Numbered from the stretch's first letter, positions 43,257 to 52,308 are shown. The stretch is 64,000 bases of DNA from Nocardioides acrostichi (GCF_015319165.1 NZ_JADIVZ010000001.1:620001-684000), one strand, 5' to 3'. Translations and numbers: made by a program. The notes: generated by a model not told the origin, from the sequence alone.

Positions 43257-43829
43257 ATGGCACGACCGCACGTGACGTTGCGTACAGCTCGCCCCGACGA
43301 CCTCGACTTCCTGCTCGGTCTCTGGAGCGAGATGCTGCGCCGCTGCGACGGCCAGGACCAGCGCATCGACCTCGAACTCGTGCTCAAGGACAGCGCCGAA
43401 TCGACCGACCAGCGAGTCGTCGTCGCCGATGTCGACGGCGTGCCTGCCGGTGCGGTGCTGCTGCGCATCGCCCCGCTCAGCCCGCTGAACCCCGAGTTGT
43501 CGGTGCAGGCGTGGGCGCCGCACGTGCTGCCCGCCCACCGTCGCCACGGTGTGGGTCGCCACCTCGTCGAGGCGGCGGCCGACTTCGCCGAGGAGAGCGG
43601 CGTCGGGGTGGTGCTCTCCGGTGCCACGGCGGGCGCGCGGGAGGCCAACCGCTTCCTCGCCCGGCTGGGGCTCTCGCCCTACATCATGCTGCGTGGTGCG
43701 AGCACCCACAGTGTGCGCCAGAAGGCGGCCTCGCAGCTGCCGACGTCCGAGCGCGGTCAGCACCGACGCGGCGCCCAGCTGGCGGCTCGCCGTACGCTGC
43801 GTCAGCGCCGGACCCGCGCCGACGGCTGA
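43257..43829 (+). CDS. GNAT-family N-acetyltransferase
   Basis: 190 aa, AAGGAGG before ATG 43257. GNAT core with the acetyl-CoA loop HRRHGVGRHLVEAAADFAEE and the later ATAGAREANRFLARLGL. A basic Arg/Gln-rich tail of 45 residues follows. Substrate unknown. The 294-base gap before it, up to livK, holds no gene I can support, only the divergent 5' regions. Confidence 0.82.
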   Translation: MARPHVTLRTARPDDLDFLLGLWSEMLRRCDGQDQRIDLELVLKDSAESTDQRVVVADVDGVPAGAVLLRIAPLSPLNPELSVQAWAPHVLPAHRRHGVGRHLVEAAADFAEESGVGVVLSGATAGAREANRFLARLGLSPYIMLRGASTHSVRQKAASQLPTSERGQHRRGAQLAARRTLRQRRTRADG

Positions 43830-43844
43830 CCGCCGGGCGGTGGC

Positions 43845-44339
43845 TCAACCGCCCCCGAGGCGCTCCCGGGGGATCAGCGCGCACGTGATGCGCGCGGTGC
43901 ACAGCCGCTTGCCACGCTCGTCGCTCACCACCACCTCCCAGGTGGCGCTGGTGCGACCCAGGTGGGCCGGGGTCGCGACCCCGGTGACGATGCCCGAGGT
44001 GGCGGAGCGGTGGTGTGTGGCGTTGACGTCGATGCCGACCGCGAGCCGGTCTGGTGCGGCGTGCAGGGCCGACCCGACCGATCCCAGGGTCTCGGCCAGC
44101 GCGATCGAGGCGCCGCCGTGCAGCAGGCCGTAGGGCTGGGTGTTGCCGTCGACCGGCATGGTCGCCACGACGCGCTCGGTGCTCACCTCGATCAGGTCGA
44201 CGCCGAGCCGCTCGTTGAGGCCACCCATGTTCGCGCGCATCGCGGCCAACACCTTCTCCGGCGCCGGGTCGGATGACGGGCCGGACGACGGGTCGGACGA
44301 CGGGTCGGACGACGGGTCGGTCGAGGAGACGTCACTCAT
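43845..44339 (-). CDS. Hotdog-fold thioesterase (PaaI/MenI-like)
   Basis: 164 aa. After a Ser/Asp/Pro repeat head (residues 7-26) comes a hotdog domain: MPVDGNTQPYGLLHGGASIALAETLGSVG, with the His-Gly-Gly and Glu residues of the PaaI/YbgC-like acyl-CoA thioesterase family, then GIDVNATHHRSA and the TSATWEVVVSDERGKRLC strand. A DHNA-CoA (MenI) or phenylacetyl-type thioesterase is possible. The head is encoded by tandem 12-base units. Divergent from polA. Confidence 0.85.
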   Translation of the reverse strand: MSDVSSTDPSSDPSSDPSSGPSSDPAPEKVLAAMRANMGGLNERLGVDLIEVSTERVVATMPVDGNTQPYGLLHGGASIALAETLGSVGSALHAAPDRLAVGIDVNATHHRSATSGIVTGVATPAHLGRTSATWEVVVSDERGKRLCTARITCALIPRERLGGG

Positions 44340-44387
44340 GGGGCCGACAGTAGCCAGGCGCCCCGGGCGGGTGTCAGTGGGCGCGGC

Positions 44388-44393
44388 TAGAGT
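44388..44393 (+). promoter_or_regulatory. -10 element of polA (leaderless)
   Basis: TAGAGT, then seven bases and the polA GTG at 44401. No ribosome site; no clear -35. Confidence 0.55.
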
Positions 44394-44400
44394 CCGCAGG

Positions 44401-47115
44401 GTGCCTGCGAACGCTGCTCCGGACCGGCCACGACTGCTCCTGCTCGACGGCCACTCGTTGGCCTATCGTGCCTTCTTCGCGCTTCCGGTCGAGAACTTCT
44501 CCACCACCACCGGGCAACCCACCAACGCGGTCTACGGCTTCACCTCGATGCTCATCAACGTGCTGCGCGACGAGCAGCCCACTCACGTCGGGGTGGCCTT
44601 CGACATCTCCCGCCAGACCTTCCGGTCCGAGGAGTACAGCGAGTACAAGGCCAAGCGCAACAAGACCCCGGGTGAGTTCTCGAGCCAGCTGCCGCTGATC
44701 GAGGAGGTGCTCGACGCCCTCGCCATCCCGTATCTGAAGAAGCCGAACTTCGAGGCCGACGACATCATCGCCACGCTGGTCACCCAGGCGCTCGCCGAGA
44801 CCGGCGACCTGGGCGACATGGAGGTGCTGATCCTCACCGGCGACCGCGACTCGCTCCAGTTGGTCACCGACCGCTCCACGGTGCTCTACCCCATGAGGGG
44901 CGTCTCCGACCTGGCCCGCATGACGCCCGCGGCGGTGGAGGAGAAGTACGGCGTGCCCCCGCACCAGTACCCCGAGCTCGCCGCGATCGTGGGCGAGACC
45001 TCCGACAACCTGCCCGGTGTGCCCGGGGTGGGGCAGGGGTTCGCCGCGAAGTGGCTCAAGACCTACGACGATCTCGAGGGCGTCATCACCCACGCCGACA
45101 AGATCACCGGCAAGAAGGGCGAGTCGCTGCGCGAACACCTCGGCGACGTCATGCGCAACCGCCGGCTCAATGCTCTCGTACGCGACCTCGACCTCGAGCT
45201 GGGCCCTCGAGACCTCGCGCTGCGGCCCTGGGACCGTCAGGCCGTGCACACCCTCTTCGACGGCCTGGAGTTCCGGGTGCTGCGCGACCGGCTCTTCGAG
45301 AGCCTCTCCTCGGAGGAGGAGATCGACGACTCCGGGTTCGAGATGTCCGGACGCCGCCTGGCGCCGGGCGATGTCGAGGCCTGGCTCGCCGAGCACGCGG
45401 CGCCCGGCACCCGCACCGGAGTCATGGTGCAGGGCACCTGGCGCGGCGGCTCCGCCGAGGCGTGGTCGATCGCCCTGGCGGCCGCCGACGGCACGGCCGC
45501 CTTCCTCGACACCACCACGGTCAGCCCCGACGACGACCAGGCCCTGGCCGCCTGGTTCGCCGACGCCGGCCCGACCAAGGTCATGCACGACGCCAAGGGG
45601 CAGTCCCACGCGTTGGCCGCCCGCGGCTGGTCCCTCGCCGGGCTCGTGAGCGACACCGCGCTGGCTGCGTACCTCGTCCGACCCGACCAGCGCTCCTACG
45701 ACTTGGCCGACCTGACCGTGCGCTACCTCAAGCGAGAGTTGAGGCAGGGTGGCGACGACCAGGGTCAGCTCAGTCTCGACGGCCTGGACGGCGACGCCGG
45801 CGACGAGGCTGCCGACACGGCGATGCTGCACGCCCGGGCCGTGCTCGACCTGGCCGAGGCACTCGACGAGGCGGTCGCCGAGCACGGCGGCACCGAGCTG
45901 CTCGCCGAGGTCGAGCTGCCGTTGGTGCACCTGCTCGGACGGCTCGAGCACACCGGCATCGCGGTCGACGCCGCTCACCTGGAGGCGTTGGAGGGCGAGT
46001 TCGCCACCGAGGTACGCCAGGCGGCCGACGACGCGTACGCCGTCATCGGCAAGGAGATCAATCTCGGCTCGCCCAAGCAGCTCCAGGTGGTGCTCTTCGA
46101 CGAGCTGGACATGCCGAAGACCAAGCGCACCAAGACCGGCTACACCACCGACGCCGACGCGCTCCAGAGTCTCTACGTCAAGACAGAGCACCCGTTCCTG
46201 CTGCACCTGCTGCGGCACCGCGACGTGATCCGGCTGCGGCAGACCATCGAGGGGCTCCTCAAGACCGTGGCCCCCGACGGTCGCATCCACACCACGTTCA
46301 ACCAGACGATCGCCGCCACCGGGCGCCTCTCGAGCACCGAGCCGAATCTCCAGAACATCCCCATCCGCACCGCCGCCGGGCGTCGCATCCGCGAGGGCTT
46401 CGTCGTCGGCGCCGGCTACGAGTCGCTGATGACCGCCGACTACAGCCAGATCGAGATGCGCATCATGGCGCACCTCTCCGACGACACCGGCCTCATCGAG
46501 GCCTTCCGCTCCGGCCAGGACTTCCACTCCATCACCGCGGCTCGGGTCTTCGACCTGCCGGCCGATCAGATCGGCACCGAGGAGCGCGCGAAGATCAAGG
46601 CGATGAACTACGGACTGGCCTACGGGCTCTCGGCCTACGGTCTCTCCCAGCAGCTGGGCATCGAGCCGGCCGAGGCGCGCGACCTGATGGACGAGTACTT
46701 CGAGACTTTCGGTGGCGTGCGCGACTACCTGGGCGGCATCGTCGACGAGGCGCGTCGCTCCGGCTACACCGAGACCATCCGCGGACGCCGCCGCTACCTG
46801 CCCGATCTCACCAGCGACAACCGGCAGCGGCGTGAGATGGCCGAACGGATGGCCCTCAACGCGCCCATCCAGGGTTCGGCCGCCGATCTCATCAAGATCG
46901 CGATGCTGCACGTGCAGGCCGAGATCGAGGCGCAGGGCCTCGCCTCACGGATGCTGCTGCAGGTGCACGACGAACTGGTGCTCGAGGTGGCTCCGGGGGA
47001 GCGGGACTCCCTCGAAGCCCTCGTGCGTGAGCAGATGGCCGGCGCGGCCGAGTTGACCGTGCCTCTCGACGTGTCCGTCGGCACCGGTCATTCCTGGCAC
47101 GACGCGGCCCACTGA
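44401..47115 (+). CDS. polA: DNA polymerase I
   Basis: 904 aa. N-terminal 5' nuclease (about 1-290, LLLLDGHSLAYRAFFAL, ILTGDRDSLQLV, GETSDNLPGVPGVG). The middle domain lacks the acidic DxE exonuclease motif (SIALAAADG instead), so proofreading is probably lost, as in other Actinobacteria. Polymerase motifs: A TADYSQIEMRIMAHLS, B KAMNYGLAYGLSAYGLS, C LLQVHDELVLEV. It fills gaps and removes primers. GTG 44401 is chosen from the family start and the -10 box. Confidence 0.96.
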   Translation: MPANAAPDRPRLLLLDGHSLAYRAFFALPVENFSTTTGQPTNAVYGFTSMLINVLRDEQPTHVGVAFDISRQTFRSEEYSEYKAKRNKTPGEFSSQLPLIEEVLDALAIPYLKKPNFEADDIIATLVTQALAETGDLGDMEVLILTGDRDSLQLVTDRSTVLYPMRGVSDLARMTPAAVEEKYGVPPHQYPELAAIVGETSDNLPGVPGVGQGFAAKWLKTYDDLEGVITHADKITGKKGESLREHLGDVMRNRRLNALVRDLDLELGPRDLALRPWDRQAVHTLFDGLEFRVLRDRLFESLSSEEEIDDSGFEMSGRRLAPGDVEAWLAEHAAPGTRTGVMVQGTWRGGSAEAWSIALAAADGTAAFLDTTTVSPDDDQALAAWFADAGPTKVMHDAKGQSHALAARGWSLAGLVSDTALAAYLVRPDQRSYDLADLTVRYLKRELRQGGDDQGQLSLDGLDGDAGDEAADTAMLHARAVLDLAEALDEAVAEHGGTELLAEVELPLVHLLGRLEHTGIAVDAAHLEALEGEFATEVRQAADDAYAVIGKEINLGSPKQLQVVLFDELDMPKTKRTKTGYTTDADALQSLYVKTEHPFLLHLLRHRDVIRLRQTIEGLLKTVAPDGRIHTTFNQTIAATGRLSSTEPNLQNIPIRTAAGRRIREGFVVGAGYESLMTADYSQIEMRIMAHLSDDTGLIEAFRSGQDFHSITAARVFDLPADQIGTEERAKIKAMNYGLAYGLSAYGLSQQLGIEPAEARDLMDEYFETFGGVRDYLGGIVDEARRSGYTETIRGRRRYLPDLTSDNRQRREMAERMALNAPIQGSAADLIKIAMLHVQAEIEAQGLASRMLLQVHDELVLEVAPGERDSLEALVREQMAGAAELTVPLDVSVGTGHSWHDAAH

Positions 47116-47280
47116 CCTGCCATCAGTTTCCAGGTGACCTGCCACGAGTTTTCAGGTGACCTGCCACGAGTTTTCAGGTGACCTGCCACGAGTTTTCGGG
47201 TGACCTGCCACGAGTTTTCGGGTGACCTGCCACGTCTTCGTTACCCGGTGAAAGTTCGTGGCAGGTCAATTGAAAACTGG
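47112..47280. repeat. 22-bp tandem repeat array (copy B) with terminal inverted copy
   Basis: Five 22-bp units (47112-47133 diverged, 47134-47155, 47156-47177, 47178-47199, 47200-47221), the same family as 10012-10122, plus a partial unit from 47222. They are followed by an inverted copy at about 47257-47274. TGACCTGCCACG (47223-47234) pairs with CGTGGCAGGTCA (47257-47268) as a 12-bp stem. The array starts on the polA stop codon and fills the gap to the convergent helicase stop at 47288, so it could act as the terminator for both genes. Confidence 0.9.
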
Positions 47281-47287
47281 CGCCGGG

Positions 47288-48808
47288 TCAGCCCTCCTGC
47301 GGCTGGCTCTGCGTGGTGGAGGAACCCGAGGAACCCTGGCCGCTGCGGGAGCGGCGGCGACGCCGGTTGCGACCGTTGGCAGCGCCCGACGACGAGCCGG
47401 AGGCTCGCTCGTCGCTGTCGGCGACCACCTTCTGGCCCTCGCTGTCGGTGATGGAGGTGGCCACGACCTCGCCGCTGCGGCTGCGGGTACGCGTCCGGTT
47501 CCGGTTGCGCTTGCGGGGAGGCCGGTTGGAGCCCGCCGAGTCAGCGCTGCGCTCGCCGCCCCTCTCGCCACCCCCGTCGCTGCGCTCACGGGGCGCCGGA
47601 TCCTTGATCCGCCCCTTGGTGCCCGTCGGGATGCCGAGATCGTGGTAGAGCTCCGGTGAGGTCGAGTAGGTCTCGGCCGGCTCGTCGAAGGGCAGGTCGA
47701 GCGCCTTGTTGATGAGCTTCCACCGGTGCAGATCCTGCCAGTCGACCAGGGTGATGGCCGTGCCCGTGGCGCCGGCTCGACCGGTGCGGCCGATGCGGTG
47801 CACGTAGGTCTTGTCGTCCTCGGGGCAGGTGTAGTTGATGACGTGCGAGACGCCGCGCACGTCGATGCCGCGCGCCGCGACGTCGGTAGCGACCAGCACG
47901 CGCAGCTTGTCGTCGCGGAACTTCGTCAGTGCCTTCTCGCGCGCCACCTGGGCCATGTCGCCGTGCAGCGGGCTGGCGGCGAAGCCGCGCTCGGCCAGGT
48001 CGTCGGCCACGCGCTGCGCCTGACGCTTCGTGCGGGTGAAGACGATGATCTTCTCGGCGTCGTCGGCCTGCAGCACGCGACCGATGATCTCGGGCTTGTC
48101 GAGGTCGTGGGCCTGGTAGATGAACTGCGACGTCGCGGGCACGGTGGCGTTCTCGTACGACGCCTCGGCCCGGATGTTCATCGGGTGACGCATGTACATG
48201 CGCGCCAGCGAGACGATGGCCGAGGGCATCGTGGCCGAGAACAGCATGGTCTGGCGGGTCTCGGGCGTCATCCGCATGATCTTCTCGACATCGGGGAGGA
48301 AGCCGAGGTCGAGCATCTCGTCGGCCTCGTCGAGCACGACGGCGTGCACGTGGGAGAGGTCGAGGGCCTTGCGGTTGGCGAGGTCGATGAGGCGGCCGGG
48401 CGTGCCGACGACGACGTCGACACCCGCAGTGAGAGCGTCGAGCTGCGGCTCGTAGCCGACGCCGCCGTAGACGGTGAGAACGCGCAGGCCGCGGTCGGCG
48501 CCCGCGAGAGCGAGGTCGCCGGAGACCTGGAGGGCCAGCTCGCGGGTCGGCGCGACGATGAGCGCCTGCGGCTTGCCCTGCGGCAGCTCGGCGTAGTCGG
48601 CGTCGCCGGGGGCGACGCTGCGCTGCAGGACGGGGATGCCGAAGGCGAGGGTCTTGCCGGTGCCCGTGCGGGCCTGGCCGATGAGGTCGGTACCCATCAG
48701 GGCGACCGAGAGGGTCATCTCCTGGATGGCGAAGGGGGTCGTGATGCCGGCGCGCTCGAGCGCGTCGCAGATCTCGGGGAGCACCCCGAGCTCTCGGAAC
48801 GTGGTCAC
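47288..48808 (-). CDS. DEAD-box RNA helicase (RhlE-like)
   Basis: 506 aa from GTG 48808. Q motif TPFAIQEMTL, Walker A ARTGTGKT (47-54), PTRELA, GTPGRLIDLA, LDEADEMLDLGF, SAT, then C-terminal helicase motifs TDVAARGIDV and HRIGRTGRAG. A 110-residue Arg/Ser/Gly-rich tail (RNRNRTRTRSRS and RNRRRRRSRS) probably binds RNA. Same place in the cluster as M. tuberculosis rhlE (Rv3211). Likely role: RNA unwinding in decay or ribosome assembly. Confidence 0.93.
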   Translation of the reverse strand: MTTFRELGVLPEICDALERAGITTPFAIQEMTLSVALMGTDLIGQARTGTGKTLAFGIPVLQRSVAPGDADYAELPQGKPQALIVAPTRELALQVSGDLALAGADRGLRVLTVYGGVGYEPQLDALTAGVDVVVGTPGRLIDLANRKALDLSHVHAVVLDEADEMLDLGFLPDVEKIMRMTPETRQTMLFSATMPSAIVSLARMYMRHPMNIRAEASYENATVPATSQFIYQAHDLDKPEIIGRVLQADDAEKIIVFTRTKRQAQRVADDLAERGFAASPLHGDMAQVAREKALTKFRDDKLRVLVATDVAARGIDVRGVSHVINYTCPEDDKTYVHRIGRTGRAGATGTAITLVDWQDLHRWKLINKALDLPFDEPAETYSTSPELYHDLGIPTGTKGRIKDPAPRERSDGGGERGGERSADSAGSNRPPRKRNRNRTRTRSRSGEVVATSITDSEGQKVVADSDERASGSSSGAANGRNRRRRRSRSGQGSSGSSTTQSQPQEG

Positions 48809-48967
48809 GTGATGTCTGCTCTCTTGGATTGGCGCGAGCCGGCCTGGCGCGGCCGGCCTGGAACGTGTCGTAGGTCTGCGGCCGACCGGCGGCTCCGACT
48901 CGCGGGGATCCAGAACTCGCACACGCGTCTGCCGCGCACATACCGACGGGCGTTCGGTGCTCCGCTG

Positions 48968-48989
48968 GTGGCCGACGGGAGTCGGCCAC
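48968..48989. other. 9-bp stem hairpin between the helicase and ferritin-like genes
   Basis: GTGGCCGAC-GGGA-GTCGGCCAC in the 234-base divergent gap, upstream of both genes. It could be an operator or part of the helicase leader RNA. The rest of the gap holds no gene I can support. Confidence 0.45.
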
Positions 48990-49030
48990 GCGGGTCGCGG
49001 GCGGCCCGTCTCGCCAGCCATGCTACCCAC

Positions 49031-49036
49031 TAGGGT
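49031..49036 (+). promoter_or_regulatory. -10 element of the ferritin-like gene (leaderless)
   Basis: TAGGGT, then six bases and ATG 49043; no ribosome site. Confidence 0.55.
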
Positions 49037-49042
49037 GCCGAC

Positions 49043-49756
49043 ATGAACGATTCCGGCGAGCAGACACCCTCGAGCGAGTCGGAGGCCGGGCTCGACGACC
49101 CCGTCTACCGCGACGCCGTGATCGACCTGCTGGGTGCCATCGCGTACGGCGAGATCTCGGCGTTCGAGCGGCTGGCCGACGACGCCAAGCTGGCGCCCTC
49201 CCTCGCCGACCAGGTGGCCATCGCCGGCATGGCAGCGGCGGAGTTCGGCAAGGTGGCGGCGCTGTTCGAGAGGCTCACCAGCCTGGGCGCCGAGCCGTTC
49301 GAGGCGATGGCGCCGTTCCGCACGCCGGTCGACCAGTTCCATGCGAACACCGCGCCCGCCGACTGGTACGAGGGGCTGGTGAAAGCGTTCGTGGGCGACG
49401 GCCTCGCCAACGACTTTTACCGTGAGATCGCGGGCTTTCTCGACGCCGAGACGCGCAGTCTGGTCGTCGGCACGCTCGAAGACACCGGTCACGCCGCCTT
49501 CACGGTCGAGCGCGTTCGCGCGGGCATCGCCTCCGAGCCCCGCCTGGGCGGCCGCCTCGCGTTGTGGGGCCGGCGCCTCATGGGCGAGGCGCTGATCCAG
49601 GCGCAACGGGTGGTGGCCGACCGCGACGAGCTCTCGGGACTCCTGGCCGGCGGCGTCGACCGCCCAGGCCTGGACCTCGCCGAGATCGGGCGGATGTTCA
49701 CCCGCATCACCAAGCGTCACACCGGCCGGATGGCCGAACTCGGGCTCGACTCGTGA
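49043..49756 (+). CDS. Ferritin-like-fold protein (Rv3210c type)
   Basis: 237 aa, all-helical. Family once annotated as tRNA hydroxylase (MiaE)-like. Glu-rich helices such as AIAYGEISAFERLADD, AAAEFGKVAALFERL and DFYREIAGFLDAETR resemble the metal-ligand helices of ferritin-like proteins. The canonical ExxH pairs are only partly visible, so metal binding is uncertain. The gene sits between the helicase and DUF3107, the same order as in mycobacteria. Confidence 0.75.
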   Translation: MNDSGEQTPSSESEAGLDDPVYRDAVIDLLGAIAYGEISAFERLADDAKLAPSLADQVAIAGMAAAEFGKVAALFERLTSLGAEPFEAMAPFRTPVDQFHANTAPADWYEGLVKAFVGDGLANDFYREIAGFLDAETRSLVVGTLEDTGHAAFTVERVRAGIASEPRLGGRLALWGRRLMGEALIQAQRVVADRDELSGLLAGGVDRPGLDLAEIGRMFTRITKRHTGRMAELGLDS

Positions 49757-49843
49757 CGCGCGCGATCACGCGAACCGCGGCTCGGGCTCACTGACCCGTA
49801 CCGAGCGCCAGGCGCCGGCGAACTGCCGGCGTCAGTCCGGCGA

Positions 49844-49865
49844 GACCCCCGACGGAGCGGGGGTC
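49844..49865. terminator. Hairpin between the ferritin-like gene and DUF3107
   Basis: GACCCCCG-ACGGAG-CGGGGGTC, stem 8, loop 6, in the convergent gap. A second small stem (GCCGGC/GCCGGC) lies at 49814-49830. Confidence 0.65.
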
Positions 49866-49887
49866 CGGCAGCCGGGAGAGGGCGCCA

Positions 49888-50109
49888 TCAGCTCCGGAAG
49901 CCGACCGTTCCGACCGCGGTCGAGCCGACCTCGATGTAGGCGATCTTCCCGCCCGGCACGACGATGGTGCGGCCCTTGGTGTCGGTCAGGCTGAGCAGGC
50001 CGCCCGAGGACACAGCCTCGGCGATCTGCTGGTGGAGGTCGTCGGTCGCGATGTCGGCGTCGACGCTCAGCTCGCGGGGTGCCTGCTGGATGCCGATCTT
50101 GATCTCCAT
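49888..50109 (-). CDS. DUF3107 protein (TB9.4-like)
   Basis: 73 aa, GAAGGAG before the ATG. Begins MEIKIGIQQAPRELSVD and ends PGGKIAYIEVGSTAVGTVGF, the full DUF3107 pattern. The M. tuberculosis counterpart is TB9.4 (Rv3208A), next to the same TetR gene. Function unknown. 63 bases downstream of the tetR gene on the same strand. Confidence 0.9.
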   Translation of the reverse strand: MEIKIGIQQAPRELSVDADIATDDLHQQIAEAVSSGGLLSLTDTKGRTIVVPGGKIAYIEVGSTAVGTVGFRS

Positions 50110-50172
50110 GCGTGGGCGCTCCTTCGTGGTCGGGTTCGTCAGGGACGGCGGACGTGCGGCGGCCGGCGCGGC

Positions 50173-50820
50173 TCAGTGGTCGTCGGGCCGGGCGTCGTCG
50201 GTGCGGGGGTACCCACCGATGCCACGCCAGGCCAGTCCGGCCACCAGGCTGCCGGCGTCATCGCGAGAGATGCCGCCCGCCTCGGTGAGCCAGAACCGCG
50301 CACTCACCTGCGCCATTCCTACCAGCGACACCGCGAGCAGCCGCGACGCCTCTGCCGGGAGGCCGGTGTCGTCCTCGATGACGCCGGCGATCAGGCTCGC
50401 GCACTCGCGGGTGACGCGGTCGACCTGTTCGCGGACCGCCGGCTCGCTGGTGAGGTCGGACTCGAAGACCAGCCGGAAGGCGCCGGTGTCCTGGGCGACG
50501 TAGGAGTAGAAGACGTCCATCGTGGCCTCGACACGGCGCTTGTTGTCGTCGGTCGACTCCAGGGCCTCGCGGCAGTTGTCGATGATCGTGTCGCACGAGG
50601 TGTCGAGCAGCGCCAGGTAGAGGTCGAGCTTGCCGGGGAAGTGCTGGTAGAGCACGGGCTTGGAGACGCCGGCTCGTTCGGCGATGTCGTCCATCGCGGC
50701 AGCGTGGTAGCCCTGGGCGACGAACACCTGCAGGGCCGACTCCAGCAACTGCGCGCGCCGCTCGCGGCGGGGCATACGACCGCCGCGCGGTCGTTCGACG
50801 TCGATCTGTCCAGCGGACAC
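50173..50820 (-). CDS. TetR-family transcriptional regulator
   Basis: 215 aa from GTG 50820, backed by GGAGGAG five bases upstream. N-terminal helix-turn-helix (about 24-66: RRAQLLESALQVFVAQGY, MDDIAERAGVSKPVLYQHFPGK), then a helical ligand-binding domain. Equivalent to Rv3208 in position. Ligand and targets unknown; autoregulation and control of the neighbouring DUF3107 or moeZ are possible but no operator is evident. Confidence 0.88.
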   Translation of the reverse strand: MSAGQIDVERPRGGRMPRRERRAQLLESALQVFVAQGYHAAAMDDIAERAGVSKPVLYQHFPGKLDLYLALLDTSCDTIIDNCREALESTDDNKRRVEATMDVFYSYVAQDTGAFRLVFESDLTSEPAVREQVDRVTRECASLIAGVIEDDTGLPAEASRLLAVSLVGMAQVSARFWLTEAGGISRDDAGSLVAGLAWRGIGGYPRTDDARPDDH

Positions 50821-51049
50821 CCTTGCTCCTCCACGTTGTCGGGCTTGGCCGGTGGCCGCACACCACCCGCTCCCCGGCGCAGCCGTCGTGACCGCGCAGG
50901 TCGCGAAGCCTACTCCTGAGTCACCTACGCGACGCACGTCCGTGCGGATGTCGGGTCCGCATGCCGGGACGTGGTGGGGAACAGCGGCGGTGCGTGCGAT
51001 GTTGGACGAGATCGACCATCCAGCACGCATCAGAACCGAGGAGCCAGCC

Positions 51050-52261
51050 GTGACGACCCCTGGGACCATCGAGGCTCTCGTGGAGCCCGCCGCCGAGCTC
51101 ACCACCGACGAGGTGCGGCGCTACAGCCGGCACCTGATCATCCCCGACGTCGGGATGACCGGGCAGAAGCGGCTCAAGAACGCGAAGGTGCTGGTCATCG
51201 GAGCCGGCGGTCTGGGCAGCCCGGCCCTGATGTACCTGGCTGCCGCCGGTGTGGGCACGCTGGGCATCGCGGAGTTCGACGAGGTCGACGAGTCGAACCT
51301 CCAGCGCCAGATCATCCACGGGCAGTCCGACATCGGGAAGTCGAAGGCGGTCTCGGCCAAGGAGTCGATCGCGGAGACCAACCCGCTGGTCGACGTCATC
51401 GTGCACGAGGGCCGCCTCGACAACGACAACGTCATGGAGGTGTTCGAGGGCTACGACCTGATCGTCGACGGCACCGACAACTTCGCGACCCGCTACATGG
51501 TCAACGACGCCGCGTACTTCCTCGGCATCCCCTACGTGTGGGGCTCGATCTACCGCTTCGACGGACAGGCGTCGGTCTTCGCGCCGACGCTCGTGGACGA
51601 CGCGCCGTGCTACCGCTGCCTCTACCCCGAGCCCCCGCCGCCCGGCATGGTCCCGAGCTGCGCGGAGGGCGGCGTCCTGGGCGTGCTGTGCGCCTCGATC
51701 GGCTCGATCCAGGTGAACGAGGCCATCAAGCTCATCACCGGAGCCGGCGACCCCGCGATCGGCAAGCTCGTCATCTACGACGCCCTCGAACTGACCTGGC
51801 GCACGCTGAAGGTGCGCAAGGACCCGAACTGCCGCCTCTGCGGCGAGAACGCCGATGTCACCGGCCTCATCGACTACGACTCCTTCTGCGGCGCGATCTC
51901 CGAGGACGCCGCCGACGCCGCTGCGGGTTCGACCATCTCGGTGACCGAGCTCGAGCACATGCTCAAGGAGCGCGACGAGGGGAGCCGCAGCTTCACCCTC
52001 GTCGACGTTCGCGAGCCCAACGAGTACGAGATCAACAAGATCCCGGGCTCCGTGCTCATCCCCAAGGGCGAGTTCCTCAACGGCAACGCGTTCGAGCAGC
52101 TGCCGCAGGACACGCCCGTGGTGCTGCACTGCAAGTCGGGCGTGCGCTCGGCGGAGGCGCTGGCGGTGCTCAAGGGCGCCGGCTACTCCGACGCCGTGCA
52201 CGTCGGCGGCGGGGTGGTCGCCTGGGTGAACCAGATCGACCCGAGTCAGCCGTCCTACTGA
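51050..52261 (+). CDS. moeZ: E1-like adenylyltransferase/sulfurtransferase MoeZ
   Basis: 403 aa from GTG 51050 (GAGGAG upstream). An N-terminal ThiF/MoeB domain adenylates the C terminus of a sulfur-carrier protein (nucleotide loop VLVIGAGGLGSPAL at 48-60; zinc cysteines CYRC and CRLC). A C-terminal rhodanese domain has its active Cys361 in LHCKSGVRS. It supplies sulfur for molybdopterin, thiamine or cysteine carriers (CysO/MoaD types). Same cluster position as Rv3206c. The 229-base gap to tetR holds no other gene I can support. Confidence 0.94.
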   Translation: MTTPGTIEALVEPAAELTTDEVRRYSRHLIIPDVGMTGQKRLKNAKVLVIGAGGLGSPALMYLAAAGVGTLGIAEFDEVDESNLQRQIIHGQSDIGKSKAVSAKESIAETNPLVDVIVHEGRLDNDNVMEVFEGYDLIVDGTDNFATRYMVNDAAYFLGIPYVWGSIYRFDGQASVFAPTLVDDAPCYRCLYPEPPPPGMVPSCAEGGVLGVLCASIGSIQVNEAIKLITGAGDPAIGKLVIYDALELTWRTLKVRKDPNCRLCGENADVTGLIDYDSFCGAISEDAADAAAGSTISVTELEHMLKERDEGSRSFTLVDVREPNEYEINKIPGSVLIPKGEFLNGNAFEQLPQDTPVVLHCKSGVRSAEALAVLKGAGYSDAVHVGGGVVAWVNQIDPSQPSY

Positions 52262-52292
52262 GGCGGGCAGGGGCGCCGGCGTAGTCCCGGCA

Positions 52293-52308
52293 TAGCCCAA
52301 GTGGGCTA
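52293..52308 (+). terminator. Small stem after moeZ
   Basis: TAGCCC-AAGT-GGGCTA, 31 bases after the moeZ stop; possible terminator without T-run. Confidence 0.4.
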
